The translations under genes were made by a program, and so were the position numbers. A stretch of DNA of 64,000 nt from Isoetes taiwanensis (lineage: Eukaryota > Streptophyta > Lycopodiopsida > Isoetales > Isoetaceae), in assembly GCA_021234155.1 (NCBI GenBank), contig JAJEKV010000003.1, positions 32,287,166 through 32,351,165 of the forward strand. Direction: 5' to 3'. This document shows, one piece after another, positions 34,170-46,351 of this stretch. The first letter of the stretch is position 1, and each line of letters starts with the position of its first letter. The notes beneath the pieces were generated by a model. The model searched no databases. It worked only from the letters and a program-made list of their open reading frames with translations, and was not told where the DNA came from.

Positions 34170-35540
34170 CGCTCTGGAACATCTGTCTAACCAATCAAAT
34201 ATTGACATGTGGCACTCAATTTTTCAAAAAAAAAAAACAATTATATATTAGCTATTGATAATTTCAATCTACTAAAAGGAAAAAGACATCATGGAGCAAG
34301 CATCATTTGAATGTCTACTAAACTCAAGTTTGCCTTTAAGTTTTGATCTTAATTGATTCCATATTTAAACTCAAGCTTGCCTTGAAACACAGATTATATT
34401 TTCACAAATTTATATATTGTATAAACTCAATTTTGCTTTATTCAAATTCTTGCCATGGAGCTGATTTGATACATAGTAAATGATATGCATATTCTTCTTT
34501 TCATGGCATCGCCGCCTTTGCAAACCAATGTCTTTCCTTTCATTATGCCAAAATATTTCAAGAAAAGAAAGATCCCTTTAACAACCTTTTTGACAAGTTC
34601 GCATGTTTCTTTACAAATGGAGGGTCGCCAAATGCATTTTAAGTAGTTTCTAATCCTCTCTCTTCTCGCATAATAAAACACCGTGGATCACCCCCTTCAT
34701 AGAAAAAAAAGGTGCCAATGCTCTTCCCCGCAAAACAAACACAATAGAATATTGAGTGCTCAATTGATCTTATTTTGAAGTAGACAGAACAATCGTATGC
34801 TCATTGCCAAATTTTGGACGGAACCTTTTATTCAAAAATTGGTTTAAAAAGACAACAATGTTCAAAAATTGGTTTAGAAAGACAACAATGTTGGTCCTTT
34901 TCCAGTTTCAAAGGCATATCAAAAACAATTAGCTTGCAGTATTCTTACTACGTTCTAGTTTCATATTCATAGAAACAGACCGTCTATGTAGTTTCTAGAA
35001 ATACATCATGGGCATATGCAATCAGGGGAGGAAATAGAGAGTAGAATAAGATTTACCGATCCACGAGCCCCCTCCTGTGACAAGAGCTGCCAAGCCTTCT
35101 TCGATCCTCATTCCAGTCTACTCTGTTGGATTAAGTCATCTTTAAGGATCTGCAACGGAAGCTCCAGATGGGCGGACTAGGTCATCTGTGATTGAAAGAA
35201 CAGATTAGATTTTTTACAAGATCAAGAGAGCAGACTGAATATGCTTTTTGCTGGAGTTACCTTGGAGTCCAAGCCACATCTTCTGCAGTCCTCTACCGCC
35301 ATAGCCAGACCTCCAAACTCAGAACAATTAATTATTCAGAAATCTAGGTGTCCAGATTGTCTTGTCCGATTTATTGCAGCTCATGTCCATTTGACTACCC
35401 TTCGCGATCCGTGGCGCGCCAGAGCCATTTCCGGGCTCCCATCGATGGATCTATGTAATGACCTTGATGTTCTTGATATTTTCCTGGCCTTTTTTTACAG
35501 GCCATTTTATACCAGTTGATGCAGCGACAGAGCACCCACA
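34170..35540. other. Giant-element interior, no gene recognised
   Basis: A short tandem duplication (ttcaaaaattggtttagaaa) lies at 34830-34890. Otherwise there is AT-rich sequence with accidental frames only. Confidence 0.35.
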
Positions 35541-35559
35541 TCAAGAAGAAGCTTTGCCA

Positions 35560-35870
35560 TCGCCAAGCAAAGGAGCTCTGCCGGATTCGCCAATGCCAAG
35601 GGGCGCCATTGCCAAGGGGGAGAGAGGGAAAAAAAACAGGGAGGAAAGCAGAGGGAGAGAGGAAAAACACAGGGAGGAGCTCTGCCGGATTCACCATCGC
35701 CAAGGGGCGCCATAGCCAAGGGGTAGAGAGGAAAAACAGGGAGGAAAGCACAGGGAGAGAGGAAAAACATAGGAAGGAGCTCTGCCGGATTCGCCATCGC
35801 CAAGCGGCGCCATAGTCAAGGGGGAGAGAGGAAGAACACAGAGAGGAAAGCACAGGGCGGAGGGAAACAC
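35560..35870. repeat. Purine-rich tandem repeat, ~116-bp units
   Basis: Nearly three units contain ggagctctgccggattcgcc, caaggggcgccat and gggagagaggaaaaacacag. Several long overlapping frames on both strands arise from the biased composition and are not genes. Confidence 0.85.
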
Positions 35871-35879
35871 ATGGCGCAA

Positions 35880-36950
35880 GGCCAATCACATTAGAGGACT
35901 TGGATGAAGAGTTCTAGACAAAAAAATCGAATTAAGGATAGTTTTCGGGTCGGGGTGCTCTTTTTCATGTAAATTAACAGGGTTCCGAAAAAAAATGGGA
36001 ATGGAATGAGTCCCACTTTAATTAAATACGACTTCTTAGCCGTTCATCGTGCTGTCAATCTCGACCATCAATTTCAAGGGCCAATATCTAACATAATAAA
36101 ATGGGGATGAAGATCTCAACCGTCCATCTTGACGGTTTAATAAAATACTACTTGCATTTGCATGCATATTTTTTAAATATATATAATAAATTTTATCCCC
36201 CCTTTTTTTTCCTACTATAGGGGGCTATTGTTTCTCCTATTGTGCCCCACTCTTTTCTCTCTGCCGCCTTTTTATATACAACTCCCTACCCCTACCCTTG
36301 AGGTATGGCCAGTGCCCATATATTTCTTCGGGGATGTTAGAGTAGCGATTGCCCTTGAAAACTATTTCTAGTCGATCCTTTAGGTGGATCTCGGCCGCAA
36401 TTGCCCGCAGAATCGGGCTGCTTGGCAATGCACACGAAGTTGGTTTAGCTTGATCCGCTTACCGGTTTTCCTGTGTTCTTAAGAAAGCAAAAACATTCTC
36501 GAAATTTTAAATGATAAAAGGAAAAGGTTATATGCACACCAAATAAAACCCAAGAATAGCAAAGGTCGAGATTGTAAGAGCTTCAACAACTCTCAAGATG
36601 TTTTATATCGAGAGGTCTCGCATGGTAGCACACACTCCATATAGCATAGGCAAAGGGCAAAACTCAGAAGTTGCCGAAAGTGTTTAGAACTATTTCCATC
36701 CTAAAGTAATGTAAAAGTAATAGATGCAGAACAAAATTCTGGAGAAGATTATATGGCTCCGAAAATAATAGCTTGCGTGGAAAGAATTACTCCTCCTCAC
36801 ATTGGAAGCCCGACCAACTGTTGTGCTGGATCTGCCAATCCTATGAAAACTAGCATTAAAACGGAGATAATATCGAAGTTCCGTAACCCGCAGTTTTAAC
36901 ATAAGTAGAAAAAAAAAACATCTCAGATCTCAAAAATAGAACCAAGGCAG
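35880..36950. other. Giant-element interior, no gene recognised
   Basis: Mixed sequence. A frame at 36237-36428 (minus) has no known domain. Confidence 0.3.
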
Positions 36951-36959
36951 GCAAGCACC

Positions 36960-37862
36960 GCTCTATAGGCGCATGCCCACGTGGCATGTTGGAGCCCACA
37001 TGGCATGTTTGAGCCACGTTGGCATGTTTGAGCCTAGGTGGCATGTTAAAGCCAAGGTGGCATGTTGGAGTCTAGATGACATGTTTGAGCCATCTTGGCA
37101 TGTTGGAGCCTAGGTGGCGTGTTTGAGCCATCTTGGCATGTTTGAGCCTAGGTGGCATGTTGGAGCCTTCATGGCATGTTTGAGCCACCTTGGCATGTTG
37201 GAGCCTAGGTGGCATGTTGGATAAGTGGCATGTTGGAGCCAAGGTGGCATGTTTTGAGCCTAGGTGGCTTGTTTGAGCCATCTTGGCATGTTTGAGCCAC
37301 CTTGGCATGTTTGAGACTATGTGGCATGTTGGAGCACATGTGGCATGTTTGAGCCTAAGTGGCATGTTGGAGCCCTGGGTGGCGCGGTTTGAGCCATCTT
37401 GGCATGTTTGAGCCACATTGGCATGTTAGAGCCTAGTGGCATGTTTGGGCCCATGTGGCATGTTTGAGCCACCTTGGCATATTTGAACCTAGGTGGTAAG
37501 TTGGAGCCTAGGTGGCATGTTGGAGTCTAGGTGGCATGTTGGAGCCTAGGTGTCATGTTTGAGCCACCTTGGCATGTTGGAGCCTAGGTGGCATGCTTGA
37601 GCCACCTTGGCATGTTGGAGCCTAGGTGGCATGTTGGTGCTGCGTGTCATGTTTGAGCCACCTTGGCATGTTTGAGCCTAGGTGGCATGTTGGAGCCCTT
37701 GTGGTATACTTGAGCCACCTCGACATGTTTGAACCACCTTGGCATGTTGGAGTCTATTTGGCATGTTGGAGCCCATGTGGCATGTTTGAGCCACCTTGGC
37801 ATGTTTGAGCCTAGGTGGCATGTCGGAATCTAGGTGGCATGTTTGAGACTAGGTGTTTGAGA
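36960..37862 (+). repeat. 19-bp minisatellite array, forward block
   Basis: About 45 units of tggcatgttkgagcc plus four variable bases (ctag, cacc or cacg variants). Because 19 is not a multiple of three, all frames show the same 19-residue repeating peptide, which explains the open frames here; they are not genes. Polarity reverses at about 37862. Confidence 0.95.
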
Positions 37863-38440
37863 CTAGGTGGCACCACGCAGGCTCCAACATGCAACCTAGG
37901 CTCCAACATGCCAAGGTGGCTCGAACATGCCACCTAGGCACCAACATGCCACCTAGGCTCAAACATGCCACGGTGGCTCAAACATGCAACGCGGGCTCCA
38001 ACATGCCAAGTTGGCTCAAACATGCTATGTGGGCTCCAACATGCCAAGGTGGCTCAGGCATGCCAAGGTGGCTCAGACATGCCACCTAGGCTCCGACATG
38101 ACAAGGTGGCTCAAACATGCCACGTGGGCTCCAACATGCCACCTAGGTTCCAACATGCCAAGGTGGCTCAAACATGCCACGTGGACTCCAACATGCCACG
38201 TGGGCTCTAACATGCCACGTGGGCTCTAACATGCCACGTGGGCTCTAACATGCCAAGGTGGCTCAAACATGCCACCTAAGCTCTAACATGCCACCTAGGC
38301 TCAAACATGTCAATGTGGCTCCATATGCCACGTAGGCTCCAACATGCCACCTAGGTTCCAACATGCAAAGGTGGCTCAGGCATGCCACCTAGGCACTCCA
38401 AGTGGTGACATGGCATGTCAAGTAAGCAAGGCCAAGTTTT
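37863..38440 (-). repeat. 19-bp minisatellite array, reverse block
   Basis: The same 19-bp unit in opposite polarity (ggctcaaacatgcca...), about 30 units. The switch is at gtttgagactaggtgtttgagactaggtggcaccacgcaggctcc. Together with its flank (38400-38560), this block is inverted relative to 43160-44880. Confidence 0.95.
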
Positions 38441-38560
38441 GACTAAGCCAAAAATGAAAAGATGTCCATCTTTGGTCTTTTCATTGGGTGATGTTGGCAA
38501 ATTTTGGGTGACATATGGCTAGATGGTGGTGACGTGACTAGGACTTTATGCAAGAAATAT
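38400..38560. repeat. Unique flank, inverted copy at 43170-43340
   Basis: The sequence aaagatgtccatctttggtc through atggctagatggtggtgac matches the reverse complement of 43180-43290. It marks the boundary of a large inverted duplication that includes the minisatellite on each side. Confidence 0.85.
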
Positions 38561-38639
38561 GATAACCTTTGAAATTTTTGTAGAGGAGTTTGGCAAGGGA
38601 TAGAATAGAAGGATCTCCTTTCCAAAGGAAGGGGGGTCG

Positions 38640-39430
38640 GATCAAGATGTTGGCGCAGGGGATTCGACCCCATCTCCCGCATGGTCCCCAAGAGCATACA
38701 CAGAGAACTCCATGCAAAGTTTTCGGATTTGTGAGTCTCCCGCCTTGACGCTGAGATGTAAACCCTAGCAAACCCTAGGGTTTGATAGGGTTTACATTCG
38801 GGATGTCTCGGATGACCCGTGAGGGCCCGTGGATCCGGCGTGGAATACCCGCGGCCTTTGGATTACCCTCATGGGGAGGGAGACAGAGCCAAATTTCTGG
38901 GCAAAGATACCTTTCGTGAGACTCCCTTCACAAGCCCCTTTCGGTGAAGGGGAGTTCGAAAAGCATGCCGCAGCAGGGGATTCGACCCCATCTCCGGGCA
39001 TGGTCCCCGAGCATACCACAGAGAACTCCATGCAAAGTTTGGATGTGTGAGTCTCCGTCTTGACTTCGAGATGTAAACCCTAGCAAACCCTAGGGTTTGA
39101 TAGGGTTTACATTCTGGGATGTCTGGATGACCCGGAGGGCCCGAGGATCCGACGTGGAATACCCGCGGCCGGATTACCCTCATGGCACCGGGAGACAGAG
39201 CCAAATTTCCGGCAAAGATACCTTCTGGAGACTCCCCTTCACAAGCCCCTTTCAGCCGGAAAAGCATGCCAAGCAGGGGATTTGACCCCATCTCAGGGCA
39301 TGGTCCCCGTGAGCATACACAGAGCACTCCATGCAAAGTTTCGGATGTGTTAGTCTCCGCCTTGACGCCGAGATGTAAACCCTACCAAACCCTAGGGTTT
39401 GGTAGGATTTACATTCTCGGGGATGCTCCT
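38640..39430. repeat. ~310-bp tandem repeat with telo-box palindromes
   Basis: Two and a half to three units are anchored by caggggattcgaccccatctc at about 38656, 38974 and 39274. Each unit carries a ~42-bp palindrome of telomere-like AAACCCTA motifs (centres near 38777, 39092 and 39394). The overlapping frames are period artefacts. Confidence 0.9.
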
Positions 39431-39439
39431 CTCGATCAA

Positions 39440-42400
39440 GAGGGCCGTGGAACTTGTCCCCTAGGGTAATTTCGCATTCCGTGATGACATAGAGAGGTCG
39501 GATCGCCAATCCAAGGCCTCCTCCATGCCCCAAAATAAAAAACGTGGTCTAAACTCGCCGGGGCCAATGGTGGCCATCCCAATCAAAAATCGAGGGTCTA
39601 AAGCTCACCCGAAATACCGGGATTTTCCTCAGACGCGGGGCCACTTGGCAAGCCACCGGCTGAAAACCATGATTTTCCCCCCATGCATTAATCATGAATT
39701 TCCCGGATCATAAACACAAAGAAAAAGCACGTATAAAAACCGGTCTCAAAAAAGGTGAAATCTTGGCGTGATGTGCAAAGATGACACCGCACACGCAAGA
39801 GAAAATGCACCGGCAATAGAAGCACAAGCAGAGGCATGAGACGAAGCCTGAGCCAACCCCTCCCGGAGGCCACCGGTCGGTAACGCCCCATCGGGCGGTG
39901 GAGCTAGCTTTGCTTCTCCGTGGTCACATGTATACCACCTAGCAGTCCTAGTGCCGCTATTCTCACTTCGATCTTCTACCGGGGCCTCTGGGGTGACCCC
40001 AAGTATCTTGTTCTCGCAGCTAGTCCAAGCCGGGGATGAGGACGGGCTGGACCCCCACCGAATCTGAGAACCGGCTCGCCAATGGACCGGAACATCCCCA
40101 TTACCTAGGAGACCAAGTTTCGGGGCGTAAGACCACCCTCTCCAAGAAACGCCAAAGTAGGTCGCTTACTACACACTTGTAGTCAATTGGCATGGAGGTG
40201 GATTTGAATACCTCCTAGTGGGGGTAAGTGATTGATCCCCGGGAAAACCGGTAGTGGAACTTGTCCTCTAGGGTAATTTTGGCGTTCCTGACGATGTGGA
40301 GAGGTCGGATCGCCAATCCGGGCCTCCTCCATGCCCCAAAATCGAAAACGTGGTCTAAACTCCCCGCCGTGGCCAACGGTGGCCATCCCAATAAAAAATC
40401 GAGGGTCTAAAGCTCGCCCGAAAATACCGGGATTTTCCTCAGACGCCATGCCACTTGGCAAGCCAGCTAGCTGAAAATCAGGATTTTTCCCCGCCCCATG
40501 CATTAATTATGAATTTCCGGAGCATAAACACAAAAAAAAACACGATAAAAACCGGTCTCGAAAAAGGTGAAATCTTGGCAGGATATGCAACATGACGCTG
40601 CACACGAAGAGAAAATGCACCGGACAATAGAAGCACAAAGCAGAGGCATGAGACGAAGCCCGAGCCAACCCCTTCGGAGGCCACGGGTCGAAACGCCCCA
40701 TCGAAAGCGGTGGAGCTAGCTTTTTTTCTTCCGTGGTCACATGTATACCACCTAGCAGTCCTAGTGCTCCTATTGTCACTTCAATCTTCTACTGTGGCCT
40801 CGGGGTGAACCCCAAGTATCTTGTTCTTGCAGGCTAATCCAAGCCGGGGTGAGGACTGGGCTGACCCCCACTCAGGAGCAGAACTGCTCGCCAATGGACC
40901 CGAACATCCCCATTACCTAGGGGACCAAGTTTCGTGGGCGTAAGACCACCCTCTCCAAGAAACGCCAAAGTAGGTCGTTTTTTACTACACACTTGTAGTC
41001 AATTGGCATGGAGGTGGATGCTGAATACCTCCTAGTGAGGGGTAAGTGATTGATCCCCTGGGAAAACTCGTCGTGGAACTTGTCCGCTAGGGTAATTTCG
41101 CCGTTCTATACGATGCGGCGAGGTCGGATCGCCAATCCGGGGCCTCCTCCATGCCCCAAAATCGAAAACGTGGTCTAAACCCTGTCAAGGCCAACGGTGG
41201 CCATCCCAATCAAAAATCGAGGGTCTAAAACTCATCCGAAAATACCAGGGATTTTCCTATACTCTCGGGGCCACTTGGCAAGCCAGCTGGCTGAAAACCA
41301 GGATTTTTCCCTGCCCCATGCATTAATTATGAATTTCCGAGCATAAACACAAAGAAAAGCACGATAAAAATTCGGGTCTCAAAAAAGGTGAAATCTTGGC
41401 CAGGATGTGCAGCATGACGCTGCACACGCAAGAGAAAATGCACCGGCAATAGAAGCACCAGCAGAGGCATGAGACGAGCTTCCGAGCCAACCCCCTTCCG
41501 GAGACCACTGGGTCGGTAACGTCCTACTAGGTAGTGGAGCTAGCTTTGCTTCTCCGTGGTCACATGTATACCACCTAGCAGTCCTAGTGCTGCTATTCTC
41601 ACTTCAATCTTCTACCAGGGCCTCAGGGTGAACCCCAAGTATCTTGTTCTCGCAGGCTAGTCCAAGCTGGGGGCTGAGGACGGGCTGGACCCCACTCGGA
41701 ACCGAGAACTGGGTCCGCCAATGGACCCGAACATCCCCATTACCTAGGGGACCAAGTTTCAGGGGTAAGACCACCCTCTCCAAGAAACGCCAAAGTAGGT
41801 CGCTTACTACACACTTGTAGTCAATTGGCATGGAGGTGGATGCTGAATACCTCCTAGTGAGGGGTAAGTGATTGATCCCCTGGGAAAACTCGCCGTGGAA
41901 CTTGTCCTCTAGGGTAATTTCGCCGTTCCGGACGACGCGGCGAGGTCGGATCGCCAATCCGGGGCCTCCTCCATGCCCCAAAATCGAAAACGTGGTCTAA
42001 ACCCTGTCAAGGCCAACGGTGGCCATCCCAATCAAAAATCGAGGGTCTAAAACTCATCCCAAAATACCGGGATTTTCCTATACTCGGGCCACTTGGCAAG
42101 CCAGCTGGCTGAAAACCAGGATTTTTCCCCGCCCCATGCATTAATTATGAATTTCCCGAGCATAAACACAAAGAAAAGCAATGATAAAAATTCGGGTCTC
42201 GAAAAAAGGTGAAATCTTGGCGGGGATGTGCAGCATGACGCCGCACACGCAAGAGAAAAAATGCACCGCAATAGAAGCACCAGCAGAGGCATGAGACGAA
42301 GCTTCGGAGCCAACTCCCCTTTCGGAGGCCACCGGTCGGGTAACGCCCCTCTTGGAAAGGTGGAGCTAGCTTTTCTTCTCCGTGGTCACATGTATACCAC

Positions 42401-43110
42401 CTAGCAGTCCTAGTGCTCCTATTGTCACTTCAATCTTCTACCGGGCCTCGGGGTGAACCCCAAGTATCTTGTTCTTGCAGCTAATCCAAGCCGGGGCCGA
42501 GGGATCGGGCTGGACCCCCACTCGGAATCGAACTGGCTCCGCCAATGGACCCGAACATCCCCATTACCTAGGGGACCAAGTTTAGGTGGGCAGAAGACCA
42601 CCCTCTCCAAGAAACGCCAAAGTAGGTCGATTTACTACACACTTGTAGTCAATTGGCATGGAGGTGGATCTTTGAATACCTCCTAGTGAGGGGTAAGTGA
42701 TTGATCCCCCAGGAAAACTCGGGCCGTGGAACTTGTCCCCTAGGGTAATTTCGCTACGTTCGGACGACGCAGCCAGGTCGGATCGCCAATCCGGGGCCTC
42801 ATCCATGCCCCAAAATCAAAAAACGTGGTCTAAACCTTGTCGGGGCCAACGGCGGCCATCCCAATAAAAATCGAGGGTCTAAAACTCATCCGAAATACCC
42901 GGGATTTTCCTATACTCGGGGCCACTTGGCAAGCCAGCTGGCTGAAAACCAGGATTTTTCCCCGCCCCATGCATTAATTATGAATTTCCGGAGCATAAAC
43001 ACAAAGAAAAGCCACGATAAAAATTCGGGTCTCAAAAAGGTAAAATCTTGGCGGGATGTGCAAAGATGACGCAAAAGATCACGCAAGAGAAAATGCACCA
43101 GCATATATAC
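39440..43110. repeat. ~820-bp GC-rich macrosatellite, about 4.4 units
   Basis: The anchor gaggtcggatcgccaatcc lies at about 39494, 40301, 41120, 41942 and 42774, giving unit lengths of 807-832 bp. Shared landmarks include aaaacgtggtctaaac, tcacatgtataccacctagc and actacacacttgtagtcaat. Units differ mostly by short indels around CG and CNG sites. The recurring minus-strand frames are not conserved in phase between units and are not genes. Confidence 0.93.
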
Positions 43111-43329
43111 CTTTCGGAGACTCCCCTTCACAAGAAAGGGGGCCGCCGAGGTGCCCGCCAAATGTTCAAAAAGACATCCAAGGTCCATGTCACCATCATC
43201 TAGCCATGTCACCTAAAATTTGCCAACATCACCCAATGAAAAGACCAAAGATGGACATCTTTGGTTTTTGGCCTAGTCAAAACTTGACCTTGCTTACTTG
43301 GCATGCCATGTCACCACTTGGGGTGCCTA

Positions 43330-44880
43330 GGTGGCATGCTTGAGACTAGGTGGCATGCCCGAGCCACCTTGGCATGTTGGAGCCCGTGATGGCATGTTGG
43401 AGCCACCTTGGCATGTTTGAGCCTAGGTGGCATGTTTGAGCCACCTTGGCATGTTGGAGCCCACGTGGCATTATGGAGTCCACGTGGCATGTTTGAGCCA
43501 CCTTGGCATGTTGGAGCCTAGGTGGCATGTTTGAGCCCGGGTGGCATGTTGGAGCCTAGATGGCATGTTTGAGCCACCTAGGAATGTTGGAGCCTAGGTG
43601 GCATGTTGGAGCCCACGTGGCATATTTGAGCCACCTTGGCAAGTTGGAGCATAGGTGGTATGTTGGAGCCAGCGTGGCATGTTTGAGCACGTTGGAGCCT
43701 AGGTGGCATGTTTGAGCCATTTTGTCATGTTGCGCCCCTAGGTGGCATGTTTGAGCCACCTTGGCATGTTTGAGCCTAGGTGGCATGTTGGAGCCACCTT
43801 CGCATGTGGGAACCACCTTGGCATGTTTGAGCCTAGGTGGCATGTTTGAGCCACCTTGGCATGTTGGAGCCCACATGGCATGTTTGAGCCACCTTGGCAT
43901 GTTTGAGCACGTTGGAACCTAGGTGGCATGTTTGAGCCACCTTGGCATGTTGGAGCCACCTTGGCATGTTGGAGCCTAGGTGGCATGTTGGAGACCACGT
44001 GGCATGTTTGAGCCACCTTGGCATGTTAGAGCCTAGGTGGCATGTTGGAGCCTGTGTGGCATGCTTGAGCCACCTTGGCATGTTGGAGCCCACGTGGCAT
44101 ATTTGAGCCACCTTGGCAAGTTGGAGCATAGGTGGCATGTTAGAGCCAGCGTGGCATGTTTGAGCATGTTGGAGCCTAGGTGGCATGTTGGAGCCACCTT
44201 GGCACGTGGCATGTTGGAGCCCACGTGGCATGTTTGAGCCTAGGTGGCGGGGTTAGAGCCACGGTGGCATGTTGGAGCCTAGGTGGCATGTTTGAGCCAA
44301 CTTGGCATATTTAAGCCTAGGTGACATGTTGTGAGCCACCTTGGCATGTTGGAGGCTAGGTGGCATGGTGGAGCCCTCGTGGCATGTTTGAGCCACCTTG
44401 GCATGTTTGAGCCTAGGTGGCATGTTGGAGCCTAGGTGGCATGTTTGAGCCCACCTTGGCATGTTTGAGCCACCTGGCATGTTTGAGCCTAGGTGGCATG
44501 TTGGGAGCCTAGGTGGCATGTTTGAGCCACCTTGGCATGTTTGAGCCTAGGTGGCATGTTGGAGCCACCTTGGCATGTTGGAGCCTAAGTGAGCCTGCAT
44601 GGCATGTTTGAGCCTATGTGGCATGTTTGAGCCACCTAGGAATGTTGGAGCCTAGGTGGCATGTTGGAGCCCACGTGGCATATTTGAGCCACCTTGGCAA
44701 GTTGGAGCATAGGTGGCATGTTGGAGCCTGCGTGGCATGTTTGAGCATGTTGGAGCCTAGGTGGCATGTTTGAGCCATTTTGTCATGTTGGAGCCTAGGT
44801 GGCATGTTGGAGCCACCTTGGCATGTTTGAGCCTAGGTGGCATGTTAGAGCCACCTTGGCATGTTGGTGCCCACGTTATG
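43330..44880 (+). repeat. 19-bp minisatellite array, right forward block
   Basis: About 80 units of tggcatgttkgagcc plus four bases, with occasional partial units. A higher-order block of a few hundred bp recurs, recognisable by gtttgagcacgttggagcc and gccattttgtcatgtt. It is the inverted counterpart of 37863-38440. Confidence 0.95.
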
Positions 44881-45540
44881 CAAAAATAGGTGTTAAGTAA
44901 TTGAAGTAATTGAAGTAGTTGAAGTTGAATAGCCACACAGGTACTGAAGCTTGTGTCACCTCTTTTGGTACTGACATACCAAATACCAGGACAGAAAATG
45001 CTAGATTATTCAAGTACTGAAGCTTGAAAACATTTCTACGCATCCTGGTGCTATTTCAAGAACCACAATGCTTGAATAGCCACACAAGTACTGAAGCTTG
45101 TGTGTTTTCTTTTGGTACTGATATGCCAAATACTAGGTACATTCAAATCTGATTTGGAACACTCGAATACTGCTATGTTCGAGTTGCTCAGAATTTCATG
45201 TTTTCTCTGCCTTCTCTGCTGATTTTGGTGCTCAAGCAGTGAGCAAAGCCACACACTTTTTTCTTCCCCATGTCCCTAATTGTTCAACTCTGCCTCTCCA
45301 AGATTAGATGAATCTTTCGGGAGCTTTATTCCTAGCATCTTCTTGTACTTTCTGGTTCTAAGCTGGAGGTTCCATGGGCTTAATATATATCAGCTTTTAG
45401 AGCATAAAATAAGTTTCAGCATGTAAAGGATGAAGATGTTGAGATTTACTCCTGTAGTAATTCTCTATGTGTGTTGAAACATTGTACTTCTTATCTTTTA
45501 TATAATATAAAAATATCTCGTTCTCTCAAAAAAAAAAAAA
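44881..45540. other. Giant-element interior, no gene recognised
   Basis: Two related ~65-bp segments with gccacacaagtactgaagcttgtg at 44930 and 45072. Otherwise nothing. Confidence 0.35.
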
Positions 45541-46008
45541 CTTGTGTTACATGGAATACTAGTATAAGAACATGTGATCGTGCACGTGCATCACATGTAG
45601 CAAATCAAGTACTCTGTCCTACCACTATAAAGACCCGTGATATGGAAGGATAGGACATGTAGAGAATCAAGTACTCTTTCCTACTTCTATAAAGACATGT
45701 GAGAATAGAAGTATTACACATGTCGTAATTCATGTATTCTTTCCTACAATGCCTTAGCAAATAAAGTACTCTGTCCTACTACTATAAAGACATGTGACAT
45801 GGAAGCATATGACATGTAGAGAATCAAGTATTCTTTCCGACTTCTATAAAGACATGTGACAATAGAAGTATTACACATGTCGTAATTCATGTATTCTTTC
45901 CTACAATGCCTTAGCAAATAAAGTACTCTGTCCTACTACTATAAAGACATGTGAATGGAAGTATAGGACATGTAGAGAATCAAATATTCTTTCCTACATC
46001 TAATATGT
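45541..46008. repeat. Right subterminal repeat zone of the giant element (part 1)
   Basis: Units of ~60-70 bp read acatgtagagaatcaagtac, tctttcctac and tataaagacatgtgac, arranged in a higher-order repeat of about 180 bp. The zone resumes at 52070 after the nested dispersed repeat (agacatgtgacaatagaat). Confidence 0.85.
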
Positions 46009-46351
46009 AGCATAATAACAGGGGGTTTTCTTTGTGTTTTTGTACGCTTTTCACTAAGGTTTTCCTATGATTTCGTGATGTATTCAAATGGATGTACTAA
46101 TGCGTACATCTAGAGTGCACCATTTCTGAGCTATTGATTTTAGACTTTTTTTTTTCAATGGTCAACAACCAATGGCTCACAACAAAAGCCCTTTTTTTGT
46201 GCATGTGGTGCATAATAGTCAACAACCAATGGCTCACAACAAAAGCCCTTTTTTGTGCCTGTGGTGCATAATGGTCAACAACCAATGGCTCACAACAAAA
46301 GCCCTCTTTTTGTGTGTGTGGTGCATAATGGGCATATGAAGGGCTTGAAGG

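Noticed and set aside
35395-35889. 164-codon Leu/Ser/Phe-rich frame that looks membrane-like
   Set aside because: It is the complement of a purine-rich tandem repeat. The hydrophobicity comes from composition.
36960-38229. Many open frames encoding a repeating 19-residue peptide (MPPRLKHAKVAQTCHLGSN type)
   Set aside because: They follow from a 19-bp unit read in any frame (57-bp period) and appear on both sides of the polarity switch. No sign of a start, splice or domain.
39097-43212. Recurring minus-strand frames in the macrosatellite (for example with INAWGGEKSWFSASWLAKWP)
   Set aside because: The frame is broken at different places in each unit and is not conserved in phase, so it is not under coding constraint.
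36960-44880. CRISPR-like array because of regularly spaced short repeats
   Set aside because: Units are contiguous 19-bp tandem repeats without unique spacers, in plant DNA.
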